NCBI RefSeq assembly: GCF_014641075.1
Contig: NZ_BMHP01000001.1
Location: 558,001 to 622,000, forward strand
Length of the DNA: 64,000 nt
Source: Paenibacillus nasutitermitis
GTDB lineage: Bacteria > Bacillota > Bacilli > Paenibacillales > Paenibacillaceae
Direction of reading: 5' to 3'
A program made the position numbers and the translations under genes. Numbering within the stretch: position 1 is the first letter of the stretch; every line of letters begins with the position of its first letter. Below the pieces are notes generated by a model, which did no database searches, had not been told where the DNA came from, and saw only the letters and a program-made list of their open reading frames with translations. This document shows positions 50,347-59,880 of this stretch, in pieces.

Positions 50347-52012
50347 GCTGCTGATCGTAGACGACGAACCCGCCATACTCGACGGGCTTGTACGGTTGTT
50401 CGAACAATTAACGGAGCCGAAGCTGGATGTGTGCAAAGCATATTCGTCCGCGGAAGCGATCGGGATCGCGAGGAAAACGAAAATCGACATCGTACTGAGC
50501 GACATTCGTATGCCCGGTAAAACCGGGCTTCAGATGATCGACGATATCGTGTTCTATTGGCCGGATTGCCGGATTATTTTCCTCACCGGATATAGCGAAT
50601 TCGATTACGTATACCATGCTTTTCAGAAGAACGTAGAAAATTTTATCTTGAAAACAGAGGATGACTCCGTTGTTATCGCTACCGTGCAAGCGGCAGCCGC
50701 GAAGCTGGATTCCGAGCTGCATATGCGAATGCTGGCGGAGCAGGCCGAGAAGCGGACTCGGGAAATGGACGAGTTGCTCAAAATGGAAACGATCCGCGCT
50801 CTGCTTTCTGGAGAGCGGATCTCCCATTCGATTCACGATTGGTTCCCGGCTGTGCAAGATGGGGAAACCGTTGACCGATCAGTTTTGCTTATTGTCGGAC
50901 AGGTGATCAACTATTCCCCCGAGTCGGGCTACGGGGCTAAATTAGATGTCTTATCCGTCATTCGAGGGTTATTCGACGGCTTGTTCCCCCCATGGCTGCG
51001 CGCGGAATCGACCGTATACGACGCCTCCACGCTTGTGTGGCTGGTGCGTTATTATCCGGGTAACGCCAGATTCGGCACGGTGGACGGGATAGTGGATTGG
51101 CAAGGCGTCGCCGTTTATATGAGAGGCGTATTGGAAGCGGTTCAGAACGGCTGCCGCGAACAGATGGGGCTCCACGTCTCGATCGCGGTTTCGGGGCCGG
51201 CTGTTGAAGAGGCGGACATCGCCGAGCTGTTCCGTGAAGCCAGGCATGTCATTAGTCCTTCGGTCGCTCACGAGCCTTCGCTAGTCGTGATCGGAACAAA
51301 CTGGGAAGGCGCGGAATGGCTTGGAGGAAAGCACTCTGCCCACGATTCCCAGCCCTTCAGGCATCAGCTTAAACAGTTGGAGCAAACGCTTGCCGAAGCC
51401 GACGAAGAGCAAGCCGTGAGCCTCTGCCGGGAGCTATTAGCCCATCTGCAACAACAAATGCAAACGAACCCTTGGACGGGAACGGAGCTCTATTGCGAGT
51501 TCGCGCTGACCTATTTCGCGAGACTCGGAGATTTGGAAGGCGAAGACGCAAGGCGGGTTCCGCTTCGGGTTCAACTATTGACGCTGTTGCAAGTTCCTAA
51601 GGATTGGAACAAAGCCGAAGAGGAGTGGGTTCGGCTGTCCGAGAATATATGCGCCTTGCAGCATTCGCGAGAATATGACCGCGAGCAGAAGATATTGGCG
51701 CGGATTCATCGGTTTCTGGATGACAACATCGGGCGGCATCTATCGCTGGCTCAAATCGCCGAGGCAGTCTATTTTAATCCGTCCTATCTTTCCCGATACT
51801 ACAAGCGAGTCACTGGCCGCAATTTGTTCGACTACATTAATCTCTTGAAAACGGATACAGCATGCGCCATGCTGCGTGATAACCAATTGAAAATTCAAGA
51901 TATCGCGGCGAAGCTCGGATTCGAATCTGCGTCTTATTTTACGACTTTTTTTCGCAAAATGGTCGGAAAAGGCCCACAAGAATACCGTGAGGAGTTCCAT
52001 AACAACAAGTAA
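50339..52012 (+). CDS. YesN-type response regulator (receiver plus AraC HTH)
   Basis: This 557-residue regulator has an N-terminal receiver domain (LLIVDDEPAILDGL, DIVLSDIRMPGKTGLQ with the phosphoacceptor Asp, and a terminal Lys in FILKTEDD), a long middle region and a C-terminal AraC helix-turn-helix pair (LSLAQIAEAVYFNPSYLSRYYK and IQDIAAKLGFESASYFTTFFRK). It overlaps the YesM-like kinase by 8 bp. It should activate the downstream binding-protein and permease genes when phosphorylated. Confidence 0.93.
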   Translation: MHRLLIVDDEPAILDGLVRLFEQLTEPKLDVCKAYSSAEAIGIARKTKIDIVLSDIRMPGKTGLQMIDDIVFYWPDCRIIFLTGYSEFDYVYHAFQKNVENFILKTEDDSVVIATVQAAAAKLDSELHMRMLAEQAEKRTREMDELLKMETIRALLSGERISHSIHDWFPAVQDGETVDRSVLLIVGQVINYSPESGYGAKLDVLSVIRGLFDGLFPPWLRAESTVYDASTLVWLVRYYPGNARFGTVDGIVDWQGVAVYMRGVLEAVQNGCREQMGLHVSIAVSGPAVEEADIAELFREARHVISPSVAHEPSLVVIGTNWEGAEWLGGKHSAHDSQPFRHQLKQLEQTLAEADEEQAVSLCRELLAHLQQQMQTNPWTGTELYCEFALTYFARLGDLEGEDARRVPLRVQLLTLLQVPKDWNKAEEEWVRLSENICALQHSREYDREQKILARIHRFLDDNIGRHLSLAQIAEAVYFNPSYLSRYYKRVTGRNLFDYINLLKTDTACAMLRDNQLKIQDIAAKLGFESASYFTTFFRKMVGKGPQEYREEFHNNK

Positions 52013-52137
52013 ACGGAGTTGAAGAATGTCAATCGTTTGCGATTGTCCGCTTCCATGTGAACCCATTATCATGAAGATGTAAGGCTCGAGACTTACGCAG
52101 ATAGCGACTTGAAATCATCCAAGGGAGTGGTCACGCA

Positions 52138-53859
52138 ATGCAAAGAAAATTAGCGTCTCGCCTGATCTCCGTATTGATTATCACCGCGGTTATGTTGGCG
52201 GCATGCAGCAATTCGAAAGATTCCTCGTCTCCATCCGCATCTGATGCTGGAGGTTCACCTTCGGCTCCTGCAACATCGGATGCGTCAGCTTCACCGACCG
52301 CTGCGGAAGAAGCGAAAGATCCGCTTGGCAAATACCCGGAGCCGGTAACAGTCACGATGGTGCTAGGAGCGAGGACGCCGGAATCCAAAGAAGTCCCGGC
52401 TGGACTCACGCCTGATCAGAACGGGTACTTGAAGAAGCTGAAAGAAATGACCAATATCGAAGTCAAATACGACTGGACCGTTCCTTACGAGCAGTTCACC
52501 CAGAAATTCAAGCTGTCGATCGCTTCGGGAGACCTCCCGGACGTGATGTACGTCGATCAAATCACGTTCGAGCAATTTAAAGCGCAAGGCGTTCTCGGCG
52601 ATCTGACTCAAGCATACGAGGATTATGCTTCGCCGACGATCAAGAAGTGGATGGCATTCGACGACGGCGCTTCGATAAACATGATGAAATCGGACGACGG
52701 AAAGCTGCTTGGTTTGCCGAGCTACTCCGATGCCAATCAATCGTTGCAAACCGTATGGATTCGTGCCGACTGGTTAAAGAACGTCGGTCTGGAAGCGCCT
52801 CAAACTTTCGAAGATTTGGAGAAAATTGCAGATGCCTTCACACATAAGGATCCGGATCAGGATGGCAAAGCGGACACTTATGGATTGGCACTTATGAAAA
52901 CGCTCAACTTCTGGGGGTTCGATGCAAGAGGGTTCTTCAACATGATGGGTGCTTATCCTTACAATTTCATTAAAGGCACGGACGGAGGCCTCGTGGCCGG
53001 TGAGATGCTCCCGGAAACGAAGAACGCGTTGGCGAAGCTGGCGGAGTGGTACAAGAACGGCCTGCTGGATAAGGAGTGGGCGTTCAAGGACGAGAACAAG
53101 GTCGTCGAAGATATGGTGGCAGGCAAAGTCGGGATGTCGTTTGGCGAATGGTGGTATCCGAACTGGCCGCTAAATCTGGTCAAAGACAGCGAGCCGAAAG
53201 CCGAATGGATTAACGTGCCATTGCCGTCTTACAACGGCAATCCGGGAAAATCCCTCGTTCCGCGCGCTCGGATTGGCAAAATTCTGGTCGTCAACAAAGA
53301 CTTCGCCCATCCTGAAGCGGCCATCAAGATGGCGAACTTCTATCCGGAGATGACGAAGAAGGAATACCTTGATATCGCGACTCCGGCACAAGGTTTCGTA
53401 TATGAATGGTATGAGCCGCGCATCAGTAACCCGACCGAAATGGAAACGAATTATGTTCAAGTAAATGAAGCTTTGAAGGCGAACGACGATAACTATCCGT
53501 TCGAGAACGGTTCGGGTGCGATGTTGTACGAGACCGCCAAGAAATATGCAGGTGGAGACGCGGCAAGCTGGGGCCTGACCTTTAGCCGTGCTTCGGAAGA
53601 CGGAGGCTGGGGCGTCACGCGTAAGGTTCGCGATGCGGGTACGTTCGTGCGCAGCGGGTACGCGGGTCCTCCGACGCCGACCCAGGTTGAGAAAGGGGCT
53701 TCCTTGCTTAAGCTGACGGACGAAACCTTTACCAAGATCATAATGGGCTCCGCATCGGTCGATGCGTTCGATAAATTCGCGGAGGACTGGAAGAAGCTTG
53801 GCGGCAATGACATTTTGAAAGAAGTAAACGATTGGTATGCCAAAAATCCGATGGAATAA
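52138..53859 (+). CDS. Large solute-binding lipoprotein (LplA/YtcQ type)
   Basis: This 573-residue extracellular binding lipoprotein has a signal peptide with lipobox LAACS (Cys near residue 22), a Ser/Ala/Pro-rich linker to residue 60 and a large type of solute-binding domain (KLKEMTNIEVKYDWTVPYEQFTQKF, LPDVMYVDQITFEQF, TWGLPSYSD-like region). This long type usually serves oligosaccharide importers of the LplABC/YtcQP/YteP class. GGGAGTGG lies upstream. It is followed by a partial hairpin terminator and two permease genes. The presence of a secreted PHP enzyme in the same cluster makes a phosphorylated or otherwise modified glycan possible. Confidence 0.92.
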   Translation: MQRKLASRLISVLIITAVMLAACSNSKDSSSPSASDAGGSPSAPATSDASASPTAAEEAKDPLGKYPEPVTVTMVLGARTPESKEVPAGLTPDQNGYLKKLKEMTNIEVKYDWTVPYEQFTQKFKLSIASGDLPDVMYVDQITFEQFKAQGVLGDLTQAYEDYASPTIKKWMAFDDGASINMMKSDDGKLLGLPSYSDANQSLQTVWIRADWLKNVGLEAPQTFEDLEKIADAFTHKDPDQDGKADTYGLALMKTLNFWGFDARGFFNMMGAYPYNFIKGTDGGLVAGEMLPETKNALAKLAEWYKNGLLDKEWAFKDENKVVEDMVAGKVGMSFGEWWYPNWPLNLVKDSEPKAEWINVPLPSYNGNPGKSLVPRARIGKILVVNKDFAHPEAAIKMANFYPEMTKKEYLDIATPAQGFVYEWYEPRISNPTEMETNYVQVNEALKANDDNYPFENGSGAMLYETAKKYAGGDAASWGLTFSRASEDGGWGVTRKVRDAGTFVRSGYAGPPTPTQVEKGASLLKLTDETFTKIIMGSASVDAFDKFAEDWKKLGGNDILKEVNDWYAKNPME

Positions 53860-53897
53860 CATTGCGCTTTAGAACATCGGGAAGAGCGAGAAGAGAC

Positions 53898-53932
53898 GGG
53901 AGAGCGTGTGTAGGCGTGACTCTCCCTTTCTT
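53898..53932 (+). terminator. Attenuator-type hairpin between binding-protein and permease genes
   Basis: GGGAGAG (53898-53904) pairs with CTCTCCC (53920-53926), followed by TTTCTT. It parallels the hairpin after the other binding-protein gene (10404-10425) and would lower permease expression relative to the binding protein. Confidence 0.65.
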
Positions 53933-53976
53933 ATCACCAATGATGCTTATTAACGCCTGCAAGGAGGTTGCGAATC

Positions 53977-54888
53977 ATGAACAACGTATCCAAGAGAATG
54001 GTCCGTATCAAGGACGAACTGCCTTATCATCTGCTGCTTCTCCCTGGTGTCATCTTCATTCTGATCTACCATTACGGCCCGCTTGTCGGACTTGCGATGG
54101 CTTTTCAGAAATATCAACCGATCGCCGGTTTTTTCCGCTCCCCGTGGGTGGGGCTGAAAAACTTCGAATATGTGTTTAATTTGCCGGACTTTAGTCAAGT
54201 GTTCTGGAACACGCTGGAGATCGCCGTGCTTAAAGTCGTATTCGGCTTGGCGGTTCCCTTGTTGCTAGCGCTGCTGCTCAATGAATCGACTAGAGCCTGG
54301 TTCGTGCGCTCCGTTCAGACGAGCGTATTTCTACCCTTCTTCTTGTCTTGGACGATTCTTGGCGGCGTTCTGTTCGAGCTGTTCTCGCTCAAGGGGCCGA
54401 TTAACGGGTTATTCTCCTTGTTCGGAATAGACCCCATATTGTTCATGGGGGATGCCGGATGGTTCCGCACGATCCTCGTCGGCTCCGACGTATGGAAGGG
54501 CATGGGCTATAACATGATTATTTTCCTAGCGGCTATTGCGGGCATTAATCAGAATTTGTACGAAGCGGCTCAAGTGGACGGAGCGGGCAAATGGAAGCAG
54601 GTCATCCATATTACTTTACCCGGAATGGCACCGATCATCATTCTTGTGAGCACGCTCAGCATTGGTGGAATTCTGAATGCGGGGTTCGAACAAGTGCTAA
54701 TCCTTTACAACCCGACTGTGTATAGCAGCGCTGACGTTATCGACACCTTCGTCTACCGTCTCGGCTTATTCGACCAGCAATATTCTCCTGCGGCAGCGAT
54801 CGGGCTGTTCAAATCCGTGATCTCCTTATTTCTAGTCAGTCTATCCTACTATCTTGCCTATCGATTCAGCCGATATCGCATATTCTAA
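53977..54888 (+). CDS. ABC transporter permease, LplB/YteP type
   Basis: This 303-residue membrane permease starts after the usual polar N-terminus with YHLLLLPGVIFILIYHYGPLVG. The EAA loop is visible as YEAAQVDGAGKWKQVIHITLP near residues 190-210, with a VYSSADVIDTFVYRLGL loop typical of the YteP/LplB branch. The frame opens at a TTG at 53968, but AAGGAGG at 53961-53967 fits the ATG at 53977 (spacing 9). It pairs with the second permease 23 nt downstream. Confidence 0.93.
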   Translation: MNNVSKRMVRIKDELPYHLLLLPGVIFILIYHYGPLVGLAMAFQKYQPIAGFFRSPWVGLKNFEYVFNLPDFSQVFWNTLEIAVLKVVFGLAVPLLLALLLNESTRAWFVRSVQTSVFLPFFLSWTILGGVLFELFSLKGPINGLFSLFGIDPILFMGDAGWFRTILVGSDVWKGMGYNMIIFLAAIAGINQNLYEAAQVDGAGKWKQVIHITLPGMAPIIILVSTLSIGGILNAGFEQVLILYNPTVYSSADVIDTFVYRLGLFDQQYSPAAAIGLFKSVISLFLVSLSYYLAYRFSRYRIF

Positions 54889-54911
54889 TACACCCGGGGG
54901 AGGGAAAATAC

Positions 54912-55799
54912 GTGCCGTTTCGGAGGATGGCGTTCAGCCGCCAATTGTTCGTCGTAACCAACTCGATCGTGCTCGCAAGCTTATTCGTGCTCGGGTTGTT
55001 GCCTTTTATACATCTCTTATCCGTTTCTCTAAGCTCCAATCTCGCGGCCGTCTCGAACGAGGTCAAATTATGGCCTGTCGGGTTTACCGTTGAAGCTTAC
55101 AAGTTTCTCGGTCAGAAACCGGAATTTCTGAACTCGCTGGCGGTTAGTCTGGAGCGGGTCGTTCTTGGTACCACATTGAATATGATTCTTGTCGTGATGG
55201 CTGCTTATCCCTTGTCCAAGGAAGTAGAGAGGTTCCGTCTGCGGACGCTCTACGTTTGGTTTTTCGCTGTGACGATGTTTCTGGGCGGAGGTCTCATTCC
55301 GACTTACATCGTCGTGAAAGAAACTGGAATTATGGATACGATCTGGGCGTTGATCCTGCCGGGCGCTCTTAGCGTATGGCATATGGTTATGCTGCTGAAC
55401 TTCTTTCGGTCGGTGCCTAAGGATCTGGAGGAAGCCGCTATCGTTGACGGTGCGGGTAAAATCAAAATTCTAGTGAAAATCTATGTGCCGATTTCGTTGC
55501 CGGCAATCGCTACCATTCTATTGTTCACGTTGGTTGGTCATTGGAACTCCTGGTTCGACGGCATTCTGTATATGAATTCTCCGAGCCACTATCCGCTTCA
55601 AAGCTATCTTTATACGCTCGTGACGAAAATCAATATCGAAGCGATCTCGACGGAGGATATCGGAACGTTAAACCGTTTAAGCGAGAAGACGCTTCGATCG
55701 GCGCAAATTTTCCTCGGCGCGCTGCCGATTATGCTCGTATATCCGTTCCTTCAACGTTATTTCATTAAAGGCATTACCGTCGGGAGCGTGAAAGAGTGA
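54912..55799 (+). CDS. ABC transporter permease, LplC/YtcP type
   Basis: This 295-residue membrane permease begins with a GTG behind GGGGGAGGG. It has six hydrophobic segments and the EAA loop LEEAAIVDGAGKIKILVKIY, and ends in QRYFIKGITVGSVKE, as in LplC/YtcP proteins. Its last codons overlap the start of the HAD gene by 4 bp (GTGA), so the transporter and HAD enzyme are translationally coupled. It completes the importer controlled by the YesM/YesN pair. Confidence 0.93.
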   Translation: MPFRRMAFSRQLFVVTNSIVLASLFVLGLLPFIHLLSVSLSSNLAAVSNEVKLWPVGFTVEAYKFLGQKPEFLNSLAVSLERVVLGTTLNMILVVMAAYPLSKEVERFRLRTLYVWFFAVTMFLGGGLIPTYIVVKETGIMDTIWALILPGALSVWHMVMLLNFFRSVPKDLEEAAIVDGAGKIKILVKIYVPISLPAIATILLFTLVGHWNSWFDGILYMNSPSHYPLQSYLYTLVTKINIEAISTEDIGTLNRLSEKTLRSAQIFLGALPIMLVYPFLQRYFIKGITVGSVKE

Positions 55800-56593
55800 A
55801 TCCTACACAATCTTTTCCTCGATTATTCGTGACGGATTTGGACGGCACGGTGCTTGGAGGCGGGTTCCGCCCCTATTCCAGAATCCCCGACGTGGTCTGT
55901 AAATTCCTCGACCGCTTGGACGGATATGGTTGCAAGTGGATGACGAACACGGCATGGGAAGCGAAACCGCAGATCGATCTGATTGCCGTAAGCGCGATGA
56001 TGAGTTGTCCGCTATACGTCTCGGGCAGCGTCGGTTTGGAATTATGCCAATTGCGCGGAGAGAAGTTGACGGAAGTTCAGCCTTATTCTGCGAAGCTTCG
56101 AGAGCAGTTAATGGAAGTTCAATGCTCCGTCCTGCATTCGTTCGTCCAGGAAATTTGCGGCCGATTCGAATCCGAATTCATTCTATATAACGGATTTTGG
56201 TTCGCTTTGACGCCGGTCGAAGGCCGGCTCGAAGAGATGTACGCTTATTTGCAAGAACGGCAGCCGCAGTTGCCCGAGATCAGCATCCAGCTTCTGGCTC
56301 ATGAGAGACGGTTCTATTCACACCCGGCGTTTCTGACGAAAGATTTGCCGATCAGAGAAGCGATGAGACTTCATGGTTGGACGCCCGATCAGATCGTCGT
56401 TGCCGGTGATGAATTGCCCGATCTGCACATGATGGACCCTGAAGTTGCGAAACATGCGATCTGCCCGGGCAACGCTCATCCAGACGTGAAGCGGCGAGTC
56501 ATCGAGATGGGGGGTGTTGTCGGACAATCTGAATATGGACTAGGAGTCGTTCAGGCATTCGAAGAGCTAGCCGTGAAGAATGGCTGGTCGTAG
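55796..56593 (+). CDS. HAD-superfamily phosphatase (Cof-like)
   Basis: This 265-residue cytoplasmic HAD hydrolase has motif I LFVTDLDGTVLGGG (nucleophile Asp), a Cof-type C2 cap region (residues about 80-180) and motifs III/IV as a Lys in FLTKDLPIREAMR and AGDELPDLHMM. Such enzymes remove phosphate from sugar phosphates or cofactors. It starts on GTG inside the end of the permease gene, so it is made together with the importer. The arrangement implies that a phosphorylated sugar is produced or imported and then dephosphorylated. The true substrate is unknown. Confidence 0.88.
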   Translation: MNPTQSFPRLFVTDLDGTVLGGGFRPYSRIPDVVCKFLDRLDGYGCKWMTNTAWEAKPQIDLIAVSAMMSCPLYVSGSVGLELCQLRGEKLTEVQPYSAKLREQLMEVQCSVLHSFVQEICGRFESEFILYNGFWFALTPVEGRLEEMYAYLQERQPQLPEISIQLLAHERRFYSHPAFLTKDLPIREAMRLHGWTPDQIVVAGDELPDLHMMDPEVAKHAICPGNAHPDVKRRVIEMGGVVGQSEYGLGVVQAFEELAVKNGWS

Positions 56594-56623
56594 ACATAAT
56601 CTCATCCAATAGGAGGCAATGTC

Positions 56624-59600
56624 ATGACAAGTAATCGGAGCAGGTTACGGACATTCTTGGGATATCGCTATGGGTTGTTGGTATTCGCATTGCTGCTTCT
56701 CTTATCGTCGATGCCTGCAGGGGGCATCGGGGTTGCCGAAGCCACGGTCATTCCGCAAGTGCGGATAACGGAGATGGTTCCGCAGCCGAACAAGTCAGCG
56801 TCAGACCCGGCGGATTCTTATGAATATATTGAGCTTCACAATGCCGGTTCGAGCAGCATCGACTTGGCGGATTATCGCTTCAAGGTGTCGACGTCGGTTA
56901 CGACTAGCGTATACTGGGATATTACGACTTCCAAAACGATTCCGGCCGGCGGTGTCATGGTCGTATGGATATACAACAGCGCTTCTGCTGGATTGACGCT
57001 TACTGACTTTAACACGCATTACGGTGTCAGTCTTACGACCGCGAACAGCATGATTCTTAACGTGACCGGTATGCTGCTCAACACGGGAAGTCAGAAGGTC
57101 GTACTCGCTCTGGATACCGGAGAGGAAGTATCTGTTGCGAAGTACAACGATGTCATACTGAATAACACGAACAAATGGGTGGATACCGCGATTGCCGATG
57201 CCGGCATTGTCTATGAATATCCGGAATACGAATTTCCGGGAAATATTGCGATGCGTAAGGTCGCTTCGAACCAGAAGGCTACGCCGGGAGTCCTTCCGTC
57301 ATATCGGAACTGGTGGATTACGGAAGTAATGCCCAACTCCTCAGCCGACGGCGGCAGTCCGAACGATGCTTATGAGTATATCGAGCTCTATAATCATTCT
57401 TCCTCCGCGATCGATCTGGCAGGGTACAAATTCCAATGGTATTACAATACGGCAAGCCCATCAGATTTCGTCCCCTGGGATATGTCCACAAACCGCGTCA
57501 TACCGGCGAAGAGCCGCGTCGTCGTTTGGCTGCAACGCACGGAGAGCGCGGGCAAGACCATTGCCGATTTCAAAAATCACTATGACTCGTACGTCGATGA
57601 CTCCGTCGTCTATCCGCTCTATACCGGCCCCGAAGGACTCGCGAATACGGGCAAGAAGAAGTTGGCACTCTTAACGGATGCAGGAACGGAAGTCAGCAGC
57701 ATCATCTACAACGACGGAACGGCGAACGACATGACCGCGACGGTCGATACGACCGAAGACAAGAGTATCGTCTTTAACTATCCCGTCGATAACACCACTA
57801 AGATGCGTAAAGTCGCGACGGGTCAATACGCGACGCCGGGAGAGACGTACAACTGGTTTTACGGCGACGTTCATGCTCATACGGCAGTCGCAGAGGCGCT
57901 AGGAACGCCTGCAGATGCTTATAAAAAGGCTAGAGAACGGGGAGCAGACTTCTTCTTCCTCTCGGATCATGCGGAAGGGTTCGATAATCGAACCAACTAT
58001 CCGCTGAGCGAAGAGTGGAAGATGATCCGCACGCAGGCGGATGAACACAACGTTCCTTCCACCTACTCTGCATTCTCGGGCTTCGAGATCGCTTACAACC
58101 ACAACACGGGTTATTACGGCCATCTGAATGTTTTTAATACCGAGTGGTTCTACGAACGATACAACAAGAGCTACCCGGATTTGTTCGGCGAACTGAGGGC
58201 CACCCCCGAGGCGATCGCCCAATTCAACCATCCGGAGGATCATTTCGGAGACTTTAACGATTTCGTCAATCCGGACGGCGATCCTTCCACGTACGATTTG
58301 ATTCCGTTGATCGAAGTGCGTACGGACCATCAGTTCGAATATTTTAAGCGGGGCTTGGACAAGGGCTGGCATTTCGCCCCCACGTTCGGCGGGGACAATC
58401 ACTCGAAGAATTGGCTGGGCACTCAGAGCCGCACGGTCGTCTTGGCGGAACAGAATACGCGGGAGAGCATGCTCGACGCCATGCGTAGCCGAAGGGTGTA
58501 TTCCAGCTACGGCGATGCCGATCTGCGGGTGCGTTTCAAAATCAACGGCGCGGAAATGGGCTCGAAGCTCGTGTCGCCCGGCATGCTCAATATTGATGTC
58601 ACCGCGACGAATCCGACTTCCGACAACATCTCGAACATCACGGTCTATTCCAATAGTGGAAGAATCGTCGCAACTCAAAGCTACGTTAGCCGCAAAGCGC
58701 GGTTAACGGCCTCGCTTCCTCCTCAATACGGTTACTATTTTGCGCGAGTGGAGCAGGCCGACGGGGATTGGGCTGTGACGGCACCCATTTGGATCGCCGA
58801 CCCCATGCCTTTGGAAATCAGTATGGGAACGCGGCAAGTATCGGGAACAGCGCCGGTTCAGGTGGAAGCGACAATCCATAATAGCGGAACGGTTCCGCTT
58901 TCGAATGTAAAAGTGGAATTCTTCAAGAACAATTGGGATGCGGGGAATAAGATCGATGAAACGACTTTGCCGTCGATAGCGGCTTCGGGATCTGCTATGG
59001 CGGTCACCGCGGAAATACCGGCTTCAGCGGGGCTGCCGATACTGGTTCAGGCAACGGCTACGGTCGGCGGCGTATCCCGAACGATTTCCAGCTCCGTTAT
59101 CGTTCCGGAATTGCTGATTACGGAAATGTCGGGCAACTCCCCCGGAGGCTCCGGAGCAGATGTCGACGAATTCGATTTTATCGAAGTCTATAACAACACG
59201 AAGAGCGCGATCGATCTCGGGGACTACGCAATACGCTACGATTACACCGATGAAAATAAAAAACTTGAAATCGAGAAAAGCTTCGCTATACCGGCTCAAT
59301 CCGCGAAGGTGTTTTGGCTTCGCTTAACTGGCAGCACGAAAACGCTGGCGGATTTTAATTCGGCTTACGGAACGTCTTTGACTGCTTCGGATGTCTATAT
59401 CCTGGATGCCCATCCCGATCAGAGCAAGGCATTAAACGGCAATGCGACCTGGGTGAAGCTTGTTCGGGACTCGGGCGATGCGGTCGTAAGCATGGCTATC
59501 TATAATGAAGGCTCCAGTACCGTGCACGGACCTATGGCTAACGGCGAACACGTGATTTCGTATTTGGATACGGCGGTAGACGGATCGAGCGTAGTATATG

Positions 59601-59698
59601 GCAACCCGCTAGATGGGACTTACAGAATGAGCAAGTTATCGGCCAACCAGCCCCCTACCCCGGGGACCGTCTTGAGCTCTCAATTGCCGCCTAACTGA
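56624..59698 (+). CDS. Secreted lamin-tail / PHP metallohydrolase (CehA/McbA-like) protein
   Basis: This 1024-residue secreted protein has a signal peptide (residues 1-40, cleaved after a run ending GGIGVAEA) and two N-terminal lamin-tail domains (about 45-190 and 225-395, starts RITEMVPQPNKSASD and ITEVMPNSSADGGSP). A central PHP metallohydrolase follows (415-660) with intact HxH (GDVHAHTA, His417 and His419), LSDHAEG (Asp448, His449), a Glu in GFEIAYNHNTG, FNHPEDHF and GGDNHSKNW, then beta domains and a third lamin-tail domain near 820-1000. There is no visible cell-wall anchor. The catalytic residues predict metal-dependent phosphoester hydrolysis. It ends the importer operon. Confidence 0.9.
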   Translation: MTSNRSRLRTFLGYRYGLLVFALLLLLSSMPAGGIGVAEATVIPQVRITEMVPQPNKSASDPADSYEYIELHNAGSSSIDLADYRFKVSTSVTTSVYWDITTSKTIPAGGVMVVWIYNSASAGLTLTDFNTHYGVSLTTANSMILNVTGMLLNTGSQKVVLALDTGEEVSVAKYNDVILNNTNKWVDTAIADAGIVYEYPEYEFPGNIAMRKVASNQKATPGVLPSYRNWWITEVMPNSSADGGSPNDAYEYIELYNHSSSAIDLAGYKFQWYYNTASPSDFVPWDMSTNRVIPAKSRVVVWLQRTESAGKTIADFKNHYDSYVDDSVVYPLYTGPEGLANTGKKKLALLTDAGTEVSSIIYNDGTANDMTATVDTTEDKSIVFNYPVDNTTKMRKVATGQYATPGETYNWFYGDVHAHTAVAEALGTPADAYKKARERGADFFFLSDHAEGFDNRTNYPLSEEWKMIRTQADEHNVPSTYSAFSGFEIAYNHNTGYYGHLNVFNTEWFYERYNKSYPDLFGELRATPEAIAQFNHPEDHFGDFNDFVNPDGDPSTYDLIPLIEVRTDHQFEYFKRGLDKGWHFAPTFGGDNHSKNWLGTQSRTVVLAEQNTRESMLDAMRSRRVYSSYGDADLRVRFKINGAEMGSKLVSPGMLNIDVTATNPTSDNISNITVYSNSGRIVATQSYVSRKARLTASLPPQYGYYFARVEQADGDWAVTAPIWIADPMPLEISMGTRQVSGTAPVQVEATIHNSGTVPLSNVKVEFFKNNWDAGNKIDETTLPSIAASGSAMAVTAEIPASAGLPILVQATATVGGVSRTISSSVIVPELLITEMSGNSPGGSGADVDEFDFIEVYNNTKSAIDLGDYAIRYDYTDENKKLEIEKSFAIPAQSAKVFWLRLTGSTKTLADFNSAYGTSLTASDVYILDAHPDQSKALNGNATWVKLVRDSGDAVVSMAIYNEGSSTVHGPMANGEHVISYLDTAVDGSSVVYGNPLDGTYRMSKLSANQPPTPGTVLSSQLPPN

Positions 59699-59723
59699 TG
59701 GGGTTGTTACTGCAGCCTTGATG

Positions 59724-59761
59724 CAATACAGAAGACTCCCCTAGGGGAGTCTTCTGTATTG
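59724..59761. repeat. Perfect 38-bp palindrome after the secreted PHP gene
   Basis: CAATACAGAAGACTCCCCT is followed directly by its exact reverse complement, with no loop bases. No T-run follows on either strand. It may act as a strong terminator or processing hairpin for the operon or as a protein-binding or cruciform site. It lies between the stop at 59698 and the convergent SGNH gene. Confidence 0.75.
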
Positions 59762-59880
59762 TGAGATGTGAAGTCATTCACTCGTCGGGAAACGGGAATA
59801 CAATCTGCTTGGGTGGATAAATCTGGAACTCACATAACTAACGGCTTGGTCGACTATTACGCCTACTAATTCTGAAGTTC

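Noticed and set aside
57899..58678. 259-codon minus-strand frame
   Set aside because: It is opposite the PHP catalytic domain, whose metal residues are conserved, and shows no domain of its own.
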